From assembly GCF_039696035.1 (NCBI RefSeq), contig NZ_CP155567.1:4211001-4275000 (forward strand): a DNA stretch of 64,000 nucleotides, given 5' to 3'. The translations under genes and the position numbers were made by a program. Shown piece after piece: positions 42,285-52,100 of the stretch (within the stretch, counting starts at the first letter, position 1; each line of letters starts with the position of its first letter). Under the pieces are notes generated by a model. It was not told the DNA's origin. It saw only the letters and a program-made list of their open reading frames with translations, and made no database searches. Source of the DNA: Microbulbifer sp. SAOS-129_SWC. Its GTDB lineage: Bacteria; Pseudomonadota; Gammaproteobacteria; Pseudomonadales; Cellvibrionaceae.

Positions 42285-42812
42285 CTACTCCACTGCCTCG
42301 AAGGTGCCGGTGTCGCGGTTCTTGTGTACGCCGGGCACCGGGAAGACGCGGTTGTGGAAGGCGATATAGAAGCCCGGCGGCATCAGCTGCGCGGCCAGCA
42401 GGGCCTCGGTGACATTCTGGCGCGCGTCGGAATCGATGAAGCCCATGGGCTTCATCGCGCCGGTGAATACCACCGCCACTGCGGGCGTACCCAGCTTGCC
42501 GTAGCAGTAGTCAGCGGTCACTGACATGGTATCGGTGCCGTGCAGCACCACGATCGGCTCACCCTGCTCGGCGGTGCGCGCCACGGCGTCGGCGATCTGC
42601 GCCCGGTCACCGTCGTCCATCTCCAGCGAGTCCTTGTTCAGCACGCTCTCCAGTTCCAGCTGCGTATAGGGCAGGCGCAGGCTGGCAATCAGGCCGTCGC
42701 GAATAATCGAGGCGCGGTTTTTCAGCGTGCCCTCGGCTTCGCAGTAGCTCTTCTCGATGGTGCCGCCGGTGGTCAGGATGCGGATCGTGGTCTGCGAATT
42801 GAGATCTGTCAT
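42285..42812 (-). CDS. Short asparaginase-domain protein
   Basis: 175 residues, the N-terminal domain of type I/II L-asparaginases only: ILTTGGTIEKSY (first active Thr), VVLHGTDTMSVTADYCY (second motif) and FTGAMKPMGFIDSDA (Lys). Full asparaginases have about 330 residues with a second domain. Small asparaginase-domain proteins of this length occur in proteobacteria, so this is probably a natural form rather than a truncation: the frame ends cleanly and nothing homologous follows. The activity is uncertain. The ATG at 42810-42812 has GGAAACGTG before it. Confidence 0.82.
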   Translation of the reverse strand: MTDLNSQTTIRILTTGGTIEKSYCEAEGTLKNRASIIRDGLIASLRLPYTQLELESVLNKDSLEMDDGDRAQIADAVARTAEQGEPIVVLHGTDTMSVTADYCYGKLGTPAVAVVFTGAMKPMGFIDSDARQNVTEALLAAQLMPPGFYIAFHNRVFPVPGVHKNRDTGTFEAVE

Positions 42813-42874
42813 CACGTTTCCAGTTCTGTGAGTACGAATGCGGGCATCTTAGTCATGCAAATAGGATGCGACAA

Positions 42875-43537
42875 CTAGGCCACGGCCGTCTCCACCCGCA
42901 GCCAGTCTTCTTCCAGCTGCAACACCAACTTGTCACCGTGGTGCAGCTCGCCGACGCCGGCGGGCGTGCCAGTGAGTACCACGTCGCCGGGCTGCAGGGT
43001 GAAATAGCTGCTGATATAGGCCACCAGATCCAGGATCGGCGTCAGCATGTGCGCGCTCTTGCCGCGCTGGCGCAAATCATCGTTCAGCCACAGAGAGTAG
43101 CTGAGGTTGTCCCAGTCCGGCAGCCAGTCGAGCTTGACGAACGGCGCCAGCGGGCAGGCGCCATCGAAGCCCTTGGCCTTCTCCCACGGGTGGCCGTCTT
43201 TTTTCAGCTGCGCCTGCAGGTCGCGCAGGGTCAGGTCCAGCGCCAGGCCCAGGCCGGCGACGGCCGCCGGCACGTCGGCGGCGTTGGCATTGCTCAGGGG
43301 CGCGCCGATCAACAGCGCCAGTTCGCCCTCGAAATGGCAGCTGCCGCGCCCCACCGGCAGGTGCAGCGGGGCGGCCATCGGCACCGCGGCGCTGGCAGGT
43401 TTGATAAACAGCAGCGGCTCGTCCGGCACCGGGTTGGAGAGCTCCTCGGCGTGGGCGGCGTAATTGCGCCCGACGCAGACAATCTTGCCCACCGGGAGGT
43501 CGGTGGCGGTACCGCAGGTATATTGGTGTTCGTACAT
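42875..43537 (-). CDS. Fumarylacetoacetate hydrolase-family protein
   Basis: 220 residues. KIVCVGRNYAAHAEELSNPV opens the FAH fold; FEGELALLIG carries the metal-binding E-x-E; DLTLRDLQAQLKKDGHPWEK and GDVVLTGTPAGVGELHHGDK are further family motifs. These Mg-dependent enzymes cleave C-C bonds of oxo acids or decarboxylate them (YcgM-like acylpyruvate hydrolase is the nearest size class). Substrate unknown. It is divergent from serA. Confidence 0.88.
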   Translation of the reverse strand: MYEHQYTCGTATDLPVGKIVCVGRNYAAHAEELSNPVPDEPLLFIKPASAAVPMAAPLHLPVGRGSCHFEGELALLIGAPLSNANAADVPAAVAGLGLALDLTLRDLQAQLKKDGHPWEKAKGFDGACPLAPFVKLDWLPDWDNLSYSLWLNDDLRQRGKSAHMLTPILDLVAYISSYFTLQPGDVVLTGTPAGVGELHHGDKLVLQLEEDWLRVETAVA

Positions 43538-43592
43538 AACGGAATTAGATGATTAGGATAGATATTTCGAATAAAGCGCCACAGCCCGCTTG

Positions 43593-43601
43593 TGGTATGA
43601 T
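43593..43601 (+). promoter_or_regulatory. Extended -10 promoter for serA
   Basis: TGGTATGAT, an extended -10 (TG-N-TATGAT) about 90 bases before the serA start. No good -35 is seen at the usual spacing, which the extended -10 can compensate. Confidence 0.45.
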
Positions 43602-43691
43602 CGCGCCTTCGCCGGGCTCCCGGCGTTCCCCAGTAGTCAATCTACGCTAGGTAAAGCATCGCATTACTCGCGCTCAGTGAAGAGATAGTTT

Positions 43692-44936
43692 ATGGCTCCC
43701 AACCCGAATCAGAAAGAATCCCTGCACAAAGACAAGATCCGCATCCTGCTGCTGGAAGGTGTGCACCAGACTGCGGTGGACCTGCTGGCGTCCCGCGGCT
43801 ACACCAATGTGGAGTATGTGAAGACGTCGCTGCCGGAAGAAGAGCTGATCGAGAAAATTGCCGACGCCCACTTTATCGGCATTCGCTCGCGCACCCAACT
43901 GACCCGCCAGGTTCTGGAACACGCTCACAAACTGGTGGCGATCGGCTGCTTCTGCATCGGCACCAACCAGGTCGACCTGCAGGCCGCCACCGAGATGGGC
44001 GTCGCGGTGTTCAATGCGCCCTACTCGAACACCCGCAGCGTGGCCGAGCTGGTGATCGCCGAGACTATCCTGACCCTGCGCGGCATCCCGGAGAAAAACG
44101 CCGTGTGCCACCGCGGCGGCTGGCTGAAGTCCGCCAAGGGCTCGTTCGAGGCGCGCGGCAAGACCCTGGGTATCATCGGTTACGGCGCCATCGGCTCGCA
44201 GGTATCGGTATTGGCCGAATCCATCGGCATGCGCGTGATCTTCTTCGATGTGATTACCAAACTGCCGCTGGGCAATGCCCACCAGGTGGGCTCGCTGGAA
44301 GAGCTGCTGGAGCAGTCAGACGTGGTCTCCCTGCACGTGCCGGAGACCCCGTCCACCAAGATGATGTTCGGCGCCAAGCAGATCGAGCACATGAAGCCCG
44401 GCGCCATCCTGCTCAACGCGTCGCGCGGCAGCGTGGTGGATATCGAGCCGCTGGCGGAGGCGCTGAAGAGCGGCCACCTTGCCGGCACCGCCATTGATGT
44501 GTTCCCGGTGGAGCCGCGCGGCAATGACGATGAATTCGTGTCGCCGCTGCGCGGGCTCGACAACGCGCTGCTGACCCCGCATATCGGCGGCTCCACTGTG
44601 GAGGCGCAGGAGAATATCGGCACCGAGGTGTCCGACAAGCTGGCGCTCTACTCCGACAACGGCACCACCACCAGCTCGGTCAACTTCCCCGAGGTGGCAC
44701 TGCCCGGCCACGTCGGCGCGCACCGCCTGCTGCACATCCACAAGAACGTGCCCGGCGTGCTCGGCGCGATCAACCAGGTGTTCTCGGAGAACGGCATCAA
44801 TATCTCCGCCCAGTACCTGCAGACCAACGAGACCCTCGGTTACGTGGTGATCGATGTGGAGGCCGAGTACTCGGACCTGGCGCTGGAGAAACTGAAGAAC
44901 ATCCCCGGCACCCTGCGCTGCCGCGTGCTGTTCTGA
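43692..44936 (+). CDS. serA: D-3-phosphoglycerate dehydrogenase
   Basis: 414 residues, the length of E. coli SerA. Substrate region CFCIGTNQVDLQAATEMGVA, nucleotide-binding GIIGYGAIGSQVSVLAESIG, catalytic Arg in LLNASRGSVVDIEPL, Glu in AIDVFPVEPRG and His in LLTPHIGGSTVEAQENIG. A C-terminal ACT domain (about 335-414, HIHKNVPGVLGAINQVFSEN) binds serine for feedback inhibition. It commits 3-phosphoglycerate to serine synthesis. The 3PG-producing enzyme pgk is in the same window. Confidence 0.97.
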   Translation: MAPNPNQKESLHKDKIRILLLEGVHQTAVDLLASRGYTNVEYVKTSLPEEELIEKIADAHFIGIRSRTQLTRQVLEHAHKLVAIGCFCIGTNQVDLQAATEMGVAVFNAPYSNTRSVAELVIAETILTLRGIPEKNAVCHRGGWLKSAKGSFEARGKTLGIIGYGAIGSQVSVLAESIGMRVIFFDVITKLPLGNAHQVGSLEELLEQSDVVSLHVPETPSTKMMFGAKQIEHMKPGAILLNASRGSVVDIEPLAEALKSGHLAGTAIDVFPVEPRGNDDEFVSPLRGLDNALLTPHIGGSTVEAQENIGTEVSDKLALYSDNGTTTSSVNFPEVALPGHVGAHRLLHIHKNVPGVLGAINQVFSENGINISAQYLQTNETLGYVVIDVEAEYSDLALEKLKNIPGTLRCRVLF

Positions 44937-44959
44937 TTCCGCGCGCCTCTCGCGCCCTT

Positions 44960-44990
44960 GTGTAGGGGCCTGCCGTGCAGGCTCCTACAC
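44960..44990. terminator. Long palindrome after serA
   Basis: A 15-base stem, from GTGTAGGGGCCTGC to GCAGGCTCCTACAC with one mismatch, closes a 3-base loop. There is no T run, so it may be a rho-assisted terminator or a second, unrelated palindromic repeat type. Confidence 0.55.
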
Positions 44991-45119
44991 CGTCCAACAC
45001 CATATAGCCCGACGCTATAGCGCCAAGCCAATCCGCACCTGACTTTCCTGTACCTTTCCCGGTAGAATCCGCGCAGCAATCCTCCCACCCGCCCGCCGGG
45101 CAAACACCTGCGAGTCACT

Positions 45120-46031
45120 GTGCAAGACGACAACCAATCCGCTGTTACCGGCCTGCTGGCCGGGGTTTCCGCCTTCCTCTTCTGGGGTCTGGCGCCGCTG
45201 TACTTCAAACTACTGGACGGCATCTCCGCACCGGAGATCCTCGCCCACCGCAGTGTCTGGTCGCTGGTGCTGGCGCTGGCGATCCTGCTGCTGATCGGCA
45301 AGTTCTCCAATTTCACCGCCACGCTGCGCGACGCCGCGAAGATGCGCACCCTGGCGCTGTCCACGCTGCTGATCGGCAGCAACTGGCTGGTGTTTATCTG
45401 GTCGATCACCAACGCGCACCTGCTCGACGCCAGCCTCGGCTACTACATCAATCCGCTGATCAATGTGCTGCTCGGTGTGCTGGTGATGGGCGAGCGGCTG
45501 CGGCGGCTGCAGTGGATTGCGGTGGCGCTGGCGGCGGTGGGCATTGGCCACGAGCTGTGGCAGTTCGGGCGGGTACCGGTTGTGTCGCTGTATCTGGCCT
45601 GCTCCTTCGCCCTGTACGGGCTGGTGCGCAAGCGCGCGCCGGTGGAGAGCCTGACCGGGCTCGCGGTGGAAACCCTGTATATGCTGCCGCTGGCGCTGGG
45701 CTTCCTGCTGTGGAGCACGAGCCCCAGCAGCAACCTGTTCAACAACAGCTGGCAGCTCAACGGCCTGCTGTTGCTGACCGGCCCGATGACCCTGACCCCG
45801 CTGCTGCTGTTCAATATCGCTGCGCGGCGCCTGAACCTGTCGACCGTGGGCTTCCTGCAGTACCTGGCACCGACGCTGATGCTGCTGATCGCCACCCTGC
45901 TGTTCGGCGAGCCGTTCGGGCACGGCAAACTGGTGACCTTCGCATGCGTGTGGGTGGCGCTGGTGATCTACTCACTGGATGCGCTGGCACAGCGGCAGCG
46001 GTTGCGCCTGCAGCGAAAAGCCGCGATCTGA
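45120..46031 (+). CDS. rarD: EamA-family transporter RarD
   Basis: 303 residues with about ten membrane helices. SAFLFWGLAPLYFKLLDGIS, EILAHRSVWSLVLALAIL, NWLVFIWSITNAHLLDASLG and YYINPLINVLLGVLVMGERL are the RarD signatures of the drug/metabolite transporter superfamily. Inner membrane. The physiological substrate is not established. The start is GTG (45120-45122), with no strong ribosome binding site. Confidence 0.93.
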   Translation: MQDDNQSAVTGLLAGVSAFLFWGLAPLYFKLLDGISAPEILAHRSVWSLVLALAILLLIGKFSNFTATLRDAAKMRTLALSTLLIGSNWLVFIWSITNAHLLDASLGYYINPLINVLLGVLVMGERLRRLQWIAVALAAVGIGHELWQFGRVPVVSLYLACSFALYGLVRKRAPVESLTGLAVETLYMLPLALGFLLWSTSPSSNLFNNSWQLNGLLLLTGPMTLTPLLLFNIAARRLNLSTVGFLQYLAPTLMLLIATLLFGEPFGHGKLVTFACVWVALVIYSLDALAQRQRLRLQRKAAI

Positions 46032-46089
46032 AACCGGGGCGCACGCCGCGCCCCCCCGACCACTGCGGTGCGCGCTGCGCACCGTGCAC

Positions 46090-47067
46090 TCAACGGTTCA
46101 ACCACTCGTCCAGTGCGGCGAGGATCTGGTGCCGGTAGGGCTGGGTCTCGTTGATCATCTGGTGGCGCGCGCCGCGCACGATGATGCGCTTGCTGTTGGG
46201 GAAACGGTCGCGAATGGCGCGCATGTTGTAGCGCCAGGACACGGTCTCGTCGCCGGTACCCTGCAGCACCAGGATCGGTTTGGGATTTCTGGCGGTTCTG
46301 GGGAAGGTTTTCAGCCAGTCCACCATCGCCGTCAGCCAGCGCATCGACATCACCGGCGACTGCAGCGGATCGCGGTGCGCCTGGCGGCGCGCGAACTCGG
46401 CGTCGTGGGTGTTGATATTGAATTCGCGCTCCGGCGCCAGCAGGAAGAAGCGCCCGAGGTAGAACATCCACTTGCGCAGGTGCCAGCGCGCCGGGCGGAT
46501 CAGCGGCGCGAGCAGCGCCACCTTGTCGAACGGTTGCCAGCGGCTGTACTGCAAATAGGCCAACAGCGCGGCGCCACCGGTGCTCTGGCCCATGGCGTGC
46601 CACGGGCCGGGCAGTTTGTCGCGGGCAACCTGCAGCAGGCCGTCGAGCACCTCGCGATACTGCAGGAAGGTATCGATGGCCACCGGCTCACCGCTGGACA
46701 GGCCGTGGCCGGGAAAATCGAAAATCACCACATTGAAATTGCGTTCGAGACCGAAGCGGATGGCCGCGCCGTAGATACCGGTGTGGTCGAAATAGCCGTG
46801 GCAGATAAACAGGGTGCCGCGCGGTTTTTCCTGCAGCCAGTACTGGGCCACCAGCTCGAATCCCGCCGCGTGGAAAGTGCCGACCCCGGTTTTGTGGGCC
46901 TGGGGGAACTGCAGGTTGTAATAATTGCGGTAGTCATTTAGCGACGGCAACAGCGGCTCGCTGCCACTGAAATCCAGTTCGGGCAGCTGTTCGCGCAATG
47001 CCGAGTAGTCCGGGCGCCGGATGACGGGACTGTTGTCGACGGTATTGAAATCTTGCAGTAGGTCCAT
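46090..47067 (-). CDS. Alpha/beta hydrolase (monoacylglycerol lipase-like)
   Basis: 325 residues. TLFICHGYFDHTGIYGAAIR (oxyanion region), FDFPGHGLSSGEPVAIDTF, nucleophile AMGQSTGGAALLAYLQ (GxSxGG), acid LVLQGTGDETVSW and His in VRGARHQMINE. It resembles bacterial lysophospholipase/monoacylglycerol lipases. No signal peptide. The ATG at 47065-47067 is preferred to that at 47163, since the extra stretch is unlike the family and covers the promoter of the divergent gene. Confidence 0.85.
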   Translation of the reverse strand: MDLLQDFNTVDNSPVIRRPDYSALREQLPELDFSGSEPLLPSLNDYRNYYNLQFPQAHKTGVGTFHAAGFELVAQYWLQEKPRGTLFICHGYFDHTGIYGAAIRFGLERNFNVVIFDFPGHGLSSGEPVAIDTFLQYREVLDGLLQVARDKLPGPWHAMGQSTGGAALLAYLQYSRWQPFDKVALLAPLIRPARWHLRKWMFYLGRFFLLAPEREFNINTHDAEFARRQAHRDPLQSPVMSMRWLTAMVDWLKTFPRTARNPKPILVLQGTGDETVSWRYNMRAIRDRFPNSKRIIVRGARHQMINETQPYRHQILAALDEWLNR

Positions 47068-47204
47068 TGCCTCAATGGTACTGTATTTTTGTGTACGGTG
47101 GTGTGCGCTGGTCAGCCCCGCCGCCACAACCGCACTGGCGCTCGGGCTGATTTCCGGCAGCAATTGCGCTACCGTGCGCGACTACTGGATTTCCGGAGCC
47201 CGCC

Positions 47205-48332
47205 ATGACCGCCGACCTGATCACCGCTTACCGTAACGCGTTCACCACCTGTAGCCACAGCAGCGTACGCCACCCGTCACCGGGCCTGAAGGCGACACTG
47301 CAGCAGCTCGCCGACGCCACCGGCGAGGGCGAACAGTCCGATGTCTACGGCAGCGGCGCGCTGATCGAGGACTTTGAGCGCGAGGTCGCGGCACTGCTGG
47401 GTAAGGAGGCCGCGGTGTTCATGCCCAGCGGCACCCAGGCGCAACCGATCGCGCTGCGCCTGTGGGCCGACCGCGCGCGCACGCCCTATGTCGCGCTGCC
47501 GCACACCAGCCACCTGCAACTGCACGAGCACAACGCCTTCCAGGTGCTGTACGGGCTGAAGGGCGTCACCCTCGGTGCCGCGGCCGAAGTGCCGACCCTG
47601 ACTGACCTGCAGCAGGCGGCACGCGACCCGCTGGCGGCGGCGCTGCTGGAGCTGCCGATGCGCGAAATCGGCGGCCAGCTGCCGGCCTGGGAAGATCTGC
47701 TGGCGCAGTCGCAGTGGGCGCGCGAGCAGGGCATCAAGCTGCACCTGGACGGCGCCCGCCTGTGGCAGTGCCCACCGCACTACAACCGCTCCCTGGCCGA
47801 GATTGCCGCACTGTTCGATTCGGTCTATGTGAGCTTCTACAAGGATCTCGGCGGCATCGCCGGCGCCCTGCTGGCCGGCGATGCCGACTTCATCCGCAGC
47901 GCCAAAGTGTGGCAGCGCCGTGCCGGCGGCAACCTGTTTGCGCTCTCCCCCTATGTCATCGCCGCGCGCGAGGGGCTGGCGACCTACCTGCCGAACATGG
48001 CCAATTACCGCGAGGATGCGCAGTGGTTTGCCGCACAGCTCAACGCGTTGGCCGGTGTGCAAACCTGGCCGCTGCAACCGCAGACCAGCATGTTCCGCCT
48101 GCGCGTCGACGCCGACCCAACCGAATTCCTGCCGCGCGCAACCGCATGGCTGGCCGAACAGGATATCGCCGTGCTGCCGCCGCCGTATCGCGCCGGCGAG
48201 GGCTCGCTGTGGTTTGAACTGAGTTTTGGTGAAAACTTTCGCCGCCGGGAGCGCGCCGAGTGGGCGGCTGTGCTGGCGCGGTTTGTCAGTGAGGTGCTGG
48301 AGTTATCCAGGTCCGGTGGTGGCGGGGAGTAA
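47205..48332 (+). CDS. Threonine aldolase-family (beta-eliminating lyase) enzyme
   Basis: 375 residues, PLP fold type I. GSGALIEDFEREVAALLGKE, FMPSGTQAQPIALRLWADR, HLDGARLWQCPPHY (Asp to pyridine N) and SFYKDLGGIAGALLAG (Schiff-base Lys) match the low-specificity L-threonine aldolase / beta-eliminating lyase family. It would cleave L-threonine or phenylserine-like amino acids to glycine and an aldehyde. No neighbour suggests a special substrate. It is divergent from the hydrolase at 46090-47067. Confidence 0.85.
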   Translation: MTADLITAYRNAFTTCSHSSVRHPSPGLKATLQQLADATGEGEQSDVYGSGALIEDFEREVAALLGKEAAVFMPSGTQAQPIALRLWADRARTPYVALPHTSHLQLHEHNAFQVLYGLKGVTLGAAAEVPTLTDLQQAARDPLAAALLELPMREIGGQLPAWEDLLAQSQWAREQGIKLHLDGARLWQCPPHYNRSLAEIAALFDSVYVSFYKDLGGIAGALLAGDADFIRSAKVWQRRAGGNLFALSPYVIAAREGLATYLPNMANYREDAQWFAAQLNALAGVQTWPLQPQTSMFRLRVDADPTEFLPRATAWLAEQDIAVLPPPYRAGEGSLWFELSFGENFRRRERAEWAAVLARFVSEVLELSRSGGGGE

Positions 48333-48606
48333 GGGCGGACACAAGGTCCGCCCCTACAGATCCAACTCGGTGGATAAAACCTACCGCAGCGCTTACGGAG
48401 CGCATCGGGGACGGAGTTCGCAGCACCGCAACAACACAACCCACACTAAGACAGCTCTGTGGATAAAAACCAGCGCAGCGCTTACGGAGCACATTGGGCA
48501 CCGTAGTCGATAGGACCGCAGGGCAGATTCCGTAGGGGCGGATCTTGTGTCCGCCCAACTCCGGCAGCACCAACAAAAAGGGCGGACACAAGGTCCGCCC
48601 CTACAT
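48333..48606. repeat. REP cluster with internal repeats
   Basis: Three REP copies (48333-48359; 48530-48556 inverted; 48580-48606). The first two face each other at REPIN spacing with 170 bases between, longer than the pair near the RAYT. A second repeat lies inside: GGATAAAA...GCGCTTACGGAGC at 48372-48409 and again at 48460-48498. The 3' end of the Fba gene lies 17 bases beyond. Confidence 0.88.
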
Positions 48607-48623
48607 GAGTAAACGCTGCGCGT

Positions 48624-49688
48624 TTACTTGATCTGCGGCTGCAGTTCGCCGGCCTCGTAGCGCGCGGACATGGCGTCCAGGCTCAGCGAGCGGATCTTGC
48701 TGGCGTTGCCGGCAGTGCCGAAGGCCTCGTAGCGGGCCACGCAGATATCCTGCATGGCGGTCAGCGCCGCCTTGTAGAATTTGCGCGGATCGAACTCGGA
48801 CGGGTTCTCGGCCAGGAAGCGGCGCGTGGCACCGGTGGAGGCCAGGCGCAGGTCGGTGTCGATATTGACCTTGCGCACACCGTGCTTGATGCCTTCGCAG
48901 ATCTGCTCGACCGGTACACCGTAGGTCTCCGGAATCTCGCCGCCAAACTCGTTGATCACCTTGAGCCACTCCTGCGGTACCGAGGAGGAGCCGTGCATCA
49001 CCAGGTGAGTGTCGGGAATGCGCGCGTGGATTTCCTTGATGCGATCGATGGCGAGGATGTCGCCCGTCGGCGGACGGGTGAACTTGTAGGCGCCGTGGCT
49101 GGTGCCGCAGGCAATCGCCAGCGCGTCCACCTGGGTTTTCTGTACGAAGTCGGCCGCCTCTTCCGGGTCGGTCAGCAGCTGGTCGTGGGACAGCTTGCCC
49201 TCCGCACCCACGCCGTCTTCCTCACCGGCCATGCCGGTTTCCAGTGAGCCCAGGCAGCCCAGCTCGCCCTCGACGGAAACACCACAGGCGTGCGCCATGG
49301 CCACCGCGCGCTGGGTCACGTCGATGTTGTACTCGTAGGAGGCCGGGGTCTTGCCGTCTTCCTGCAGCGAGCCGTCCATCATTACCGAGCTGAAGCCCAG
49401 CTGGATGGAGCGCTGGCACACCGCCGGGCTGGTGCCGTGATCCTGGTGCATGACCACCGGAATTTCCGGGAATTCCTCGATCGCGGCGAGGATCAGGTGG
49501 CGCAGGAAAGGCGCGCCGGCGTATTTGCGCGCGCCGGCGGAAGCCTGCACGATCACCGGGGAGTCGGTCTGTCTGGCCGCCTCCATAATCGCGCGCATCT
49601 GTTCCAGGTTGTTGACGTTGAATGCGGGCACGCCGTAGCCGTGTTCGGCGGCGTGATCCAGCATTTGGCGCAAGCTGATTAGTGCCAT
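48624..49688 (-). CDS. fba: Class II fructose-bisphosphate aldolase
   Basis: 354 residues. [20 protein letters not shown] holds the zinc His and catalytic Asp, [20 protein letters not shown] and [20 protein letters not shown] are the phosphate-binding and zinc regions of the class II, Calvin-cycle-type subgroup. It splits fructose 1,6-bisphosphate to dihydroxyacetone phosphate and glyceraldehyde 3-phosphate. It lies downstream of pgk on the same strand (190-base gap with a hairpin), the order common in gammaproteobacteria (epd-pgk-fba). Confidence 0.96.
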   Translation of the reverse strand: MALISLRQMLDHAAEHGYGVPAFNVNNLEQMRAIMEAARQTDSPVIVQASAGARKYAGAPFLRHLILAAIEEFPEIPVVMHQDHGTSPAVCQRSIQLGFSSVMMDGSLQEDGKTPASYEYNIDVTQRAVAMAHACGVSVEGELGCLGSLETGMAGEEDGVGAEGKLSHDQLLTDPEEAADFVQKTQVDALAIACGTSHGAYKFTRPPTGDILAIDRIKEIHARIPDTHLVMHGSSSVPQEWLKVINEFGGEIPETYGVPVEQICEGIKHGVRKVNIDTDLRLASTGATRRFLAENPSEFDPRKFYKAALTAMQDICVARYEAFGTAGNASKIRSLSLDAMSARYEAGELQPQIK

Positions 49689-49837
49689 GGTTATACCTTT
49701 GGTTCTGGTCTGCGTTCTCGTATCTCCTGTGGGCCCTCCAGTCTGACGCCGGAGTGGCCCGCCACCGGCAACGGGGCCGGTATCAATGGCCGGGTGACTC
49801 CCGGCTCTGCTTTTCTGGTTTCTCCACGAATTCTAAC

Positions 49838-49859
49838 GCGGGGCGCCTGAGCGCCCCGC
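49838..49859 (-). terminator. Hairpin between pgk and fba
   Basis: Nine-base stem GCGGGGCGC / GCGCCCCGC with loop CTGA, just behind the pgk stop. No long T run (GTTAGAATT follows on the minus strand). It may attenuate readthrough into fba. Confidence 0.6.
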
Positions 49860-49878
49860 CGGCCATTGGCCGCGGGCG

Positions 49879-51042
49879 TTATTCGCTACCGCGGCTCTCC
49901 AGCATCGCCACCGCCGGCAGCGTCTTGCCTTCCACATATTCAAGAAACGCGCCGCCACCGGTGGAAATATAGGAAACTTTGTCGGCGATGCCGTACTTGT
50001 CCACCGCCGCGAGGGTGTCGCCACCACCGGCGATGGAGAAGGCATCGCTGGCAGCGATGGCCTTGGACAGGCGCTCGGTGCCGCCGCCGAACTGGTCGAA
50101 TTCGAACACCCCTACCGGCCCGTTCCAGATGATGGTCTTGGCCCCTTTGAGGATCTCGCCCAGCTGCGCGGAGGACTGCGGGCCGATATCGAAAATCATA
50201 TCGTCCTCGGCAACCTCATCGGCGGACTTGGTTTCGGCGGCGGCACTCTCGCTGAACTCCTTGCCGGTCACCACATCCACCGGCAGCGGGATGTCGCACT
50301 GCTGCATCAGTTTGCTGGCGGTATCCACCAGGTCGTGCTCGCACAGGGATTTGCCCACCGGCTTGCCGGCCGCGGCGAGGAAGGTGTTGGCGATACCACC
50401 GCCGACAATCAGCTGATCGACCTTGTCGGCCAGCGTCTCCAGCACCGTCAGCTTGGTGGACACCTTGGAGCCGCCAACGATCGCCACCAGTGGGCGCGCC
50501 GGCTTGGCCAGCGCCTTCTCCAGTGCATCCAGCTCCGCCGCCAGCAGCGGGCCGGCACAGGCGACCGGCGCAAACCGGGCCACGCCGTGGGTGGAAGCCT
50601 GGGCGCGGTGCGCGGTACCGAAGGCGTCCATCACGAAGATGTCGCACAGGGCGGCGTAGGCCTTGGACAGGATTTCGTCGTCTTGCTTTTCGCCCTTGTT
50701 GAAGCGCACATTCTCCAGCAGCGCCACCTGGCCGTTTTCCAGTTCCACACCGTCGCGCCAGTCCTTGATCAGCGGCACGTCGCGGCCGAGCAGCTGGCCG
50801 AGGTGCACCGCTACCGGCGCGAGGGAGAATTCTTCCGCGTACTCGCCCTCGGTGGGGCGGCCCAGATGGGACATCAACAGGACTTTGGCGCCGGCATCAA
50901 TCGCGGCCTGGATGGTGGGCAGTGCGGCGCGGATACGCGCGTCGGAGGTGACCTCGCCGCCTTTTACCGGCACGTTCAAGTCTTCCCGGATCAGGACACG
51001 CTTGCCCGCCAGATCCAGATCCTTCATCAATTTAACCGCCAT
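49879..51042 (-). CDS. pgk: Phosphoglycerate kinase
   Basis: 387 residues, normal length. [20 protein letters not shown] (substrate-binding RxDxN), [57 protein letters not shown] and [19 protein letters not shown] (nucleotide site) are all present. It makes 3-phosphoglycerate and ATP in glycolysis. The ATG at 51040-51042 (AAGAGGATTGGCT before it) starts [11 protein letters not shown]; the open frame further upstream is not used. Confidence 0.97.
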   Translation of the reverse strand: MAVKLMKDLDLAGKRVLIREDLNVPVKGGEVTSDARIRAALPTIQAAIDAGAKVLLMSHLGRPTEGEYAEEFSLAPVAVHLGQLLGRDVPLIKDWRDGVELENGQVALLENVRFNKGEKQDDEILSKAYAALCDIFVMDAFGTAHRAQASTHGVARFAPVACAGPLLAAELDALEKALAKPARPLVAIVGGSKVSTKLTVLETLADKVDQLIVGGGIANTFLAAAGKPVGKSLCEHDLVDTASKLMQQCDIPLPVDVVTGKEFSESAAAETKSADEVAEDDMIFDIGPQSSAQLGEILKGAKTIIWNGPVGVFEFDQFGGGTERLSKAIAASDAFSIAGGGDTLAAVDKYGIADKVSYISTGGGAFLEYVEGKTLPAVAMLESRGSE

Positions 51043-51314
51043 AGCCAATCCTCTTGCTGGTAACCGCATAGGTGAAATTCCGGCGCCGATTCGGCTCCGG
51101 AAACGGGCGCGGATTATAAGCGGTTAGCCCCCTGACGCCCACCGCGGGGGTTCGGGCGCGGAGTATATCAAGCGGTTCTGTAGTTGGATTACCACAGGGG
51201 CGCCGGGGCACCACTGATAGCGCTATCATGACTACAGGAACGGGAAATTTGCCGCTGCCGCGATTGCGGCCCTACCATTGGCCGCTGGTACGGTGGATCC
51301 GGGAAGCAGTACAG

Positions 51315-52100
51315 ATGGACAGAGGCAAGCGCCGCCGGCGCAACAAGGTGCAGTTTACCGGCAGCGGCGGTCACGCCCTCGCCGGCATTCTCGAACTGCC
51401 CGCGGACAAGCCCCGCGCGCAGGTGCTGTTCGCCCACTGCTTCACCTGCGGCAAGGACGTGGTATCCGCGTCGCGCATTGCCCGGCGCCTGACCGCACAT
51501 GGCTTCGCGGTACTGCGCTTCGATTTCGCCGGCCTCGGCGACAGCGAGGGCGATTTCAGCCAGACCAACTTTTCCACCAATGTGCGGGACCTCGCCTGCG
51601 CCGCGCGCTACCTGCGCGAACAGCAGCGCCCCGCGGACCTGCTGGTGGGCCACAGCCTCGGCGGGGCCGCCGTGCTGGCTGCGGCGGCGGAGATCCCCGA
51701 AGCTAGGGCCATCGCCACCATCGCCGCGCCGGCAGAGCCGGACCACGTGCTCGGGCAGCTGGCCGGCGCGGTCGATACCATCGAGCAGCAGGGCCGCGCG
51801 GAGGTGGTGCTGGCCGGGCGCCCGTTCGTGATCCGCAAGCAGTTCCTCGACGATCTCGAGCGACACAAAATGGACTACATCCACACACTCGAGCGGCCGC
51901 TGCTGATCTACCACTCGCCGGCGGATCGCACGGTGTCCATCGACGAGGCCGCGGACCTCTACAACCGCGCCATGCACCCGAAGAGTTTTATCAGCCTGGA
52001 CGGCGCCGATCACCTGCTGACCCGGCGCGCGGACGCCGATTATGTCGCCGATACCCTGGCCGCCTGGGTATCCCGCTATCTGGAGGACCCTGAACAATGA
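51315..52100 (+). CDS. Alpha/beta hydrolase (osmotically-inducible-type)
   Basis: 261 residues. VLFAHCFTCGKDVVSASRIA, DFAGLGDSEGDFSQTNFS, nucleophile LLVGHSLGGAAVLAAA (GHSLGG), acid region LLIYHSPADRTVSID and His LDGADHLLTRRADA. This is the hydrolase type often fused to OsmC in other bacteria; here it is free-standing. The ATG at 51315 has GGGAAGCAGTACAG before it; an in-frame ATG at 51228 is an alternative. It overlaps the next gene by four bases, so translation is coupled. Confidence 0.83.
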   Translation: MDRGKRRRRNKVQFTGSGGHALAGILELPADKPRAQVLFAHCFTCGKDVVSASRIARRLTAHGFAVLRFDFAGLGDSEGDFSQTNFSTNVRDLACAARYLREQQRPADLLVGHSLGGAAVLAAAAEIPEARAIATIAAPAEPDHVLGQLAGAVDTIEQQGRAEVVLAGRPFVIRKQFLDDLERHKMDYIHTLERPLLIYHSPADRTVSIDEAADLYNRAMHPKSFISLDGADHLLTRRADADYVADTLAAWVSRYLEDPEQ

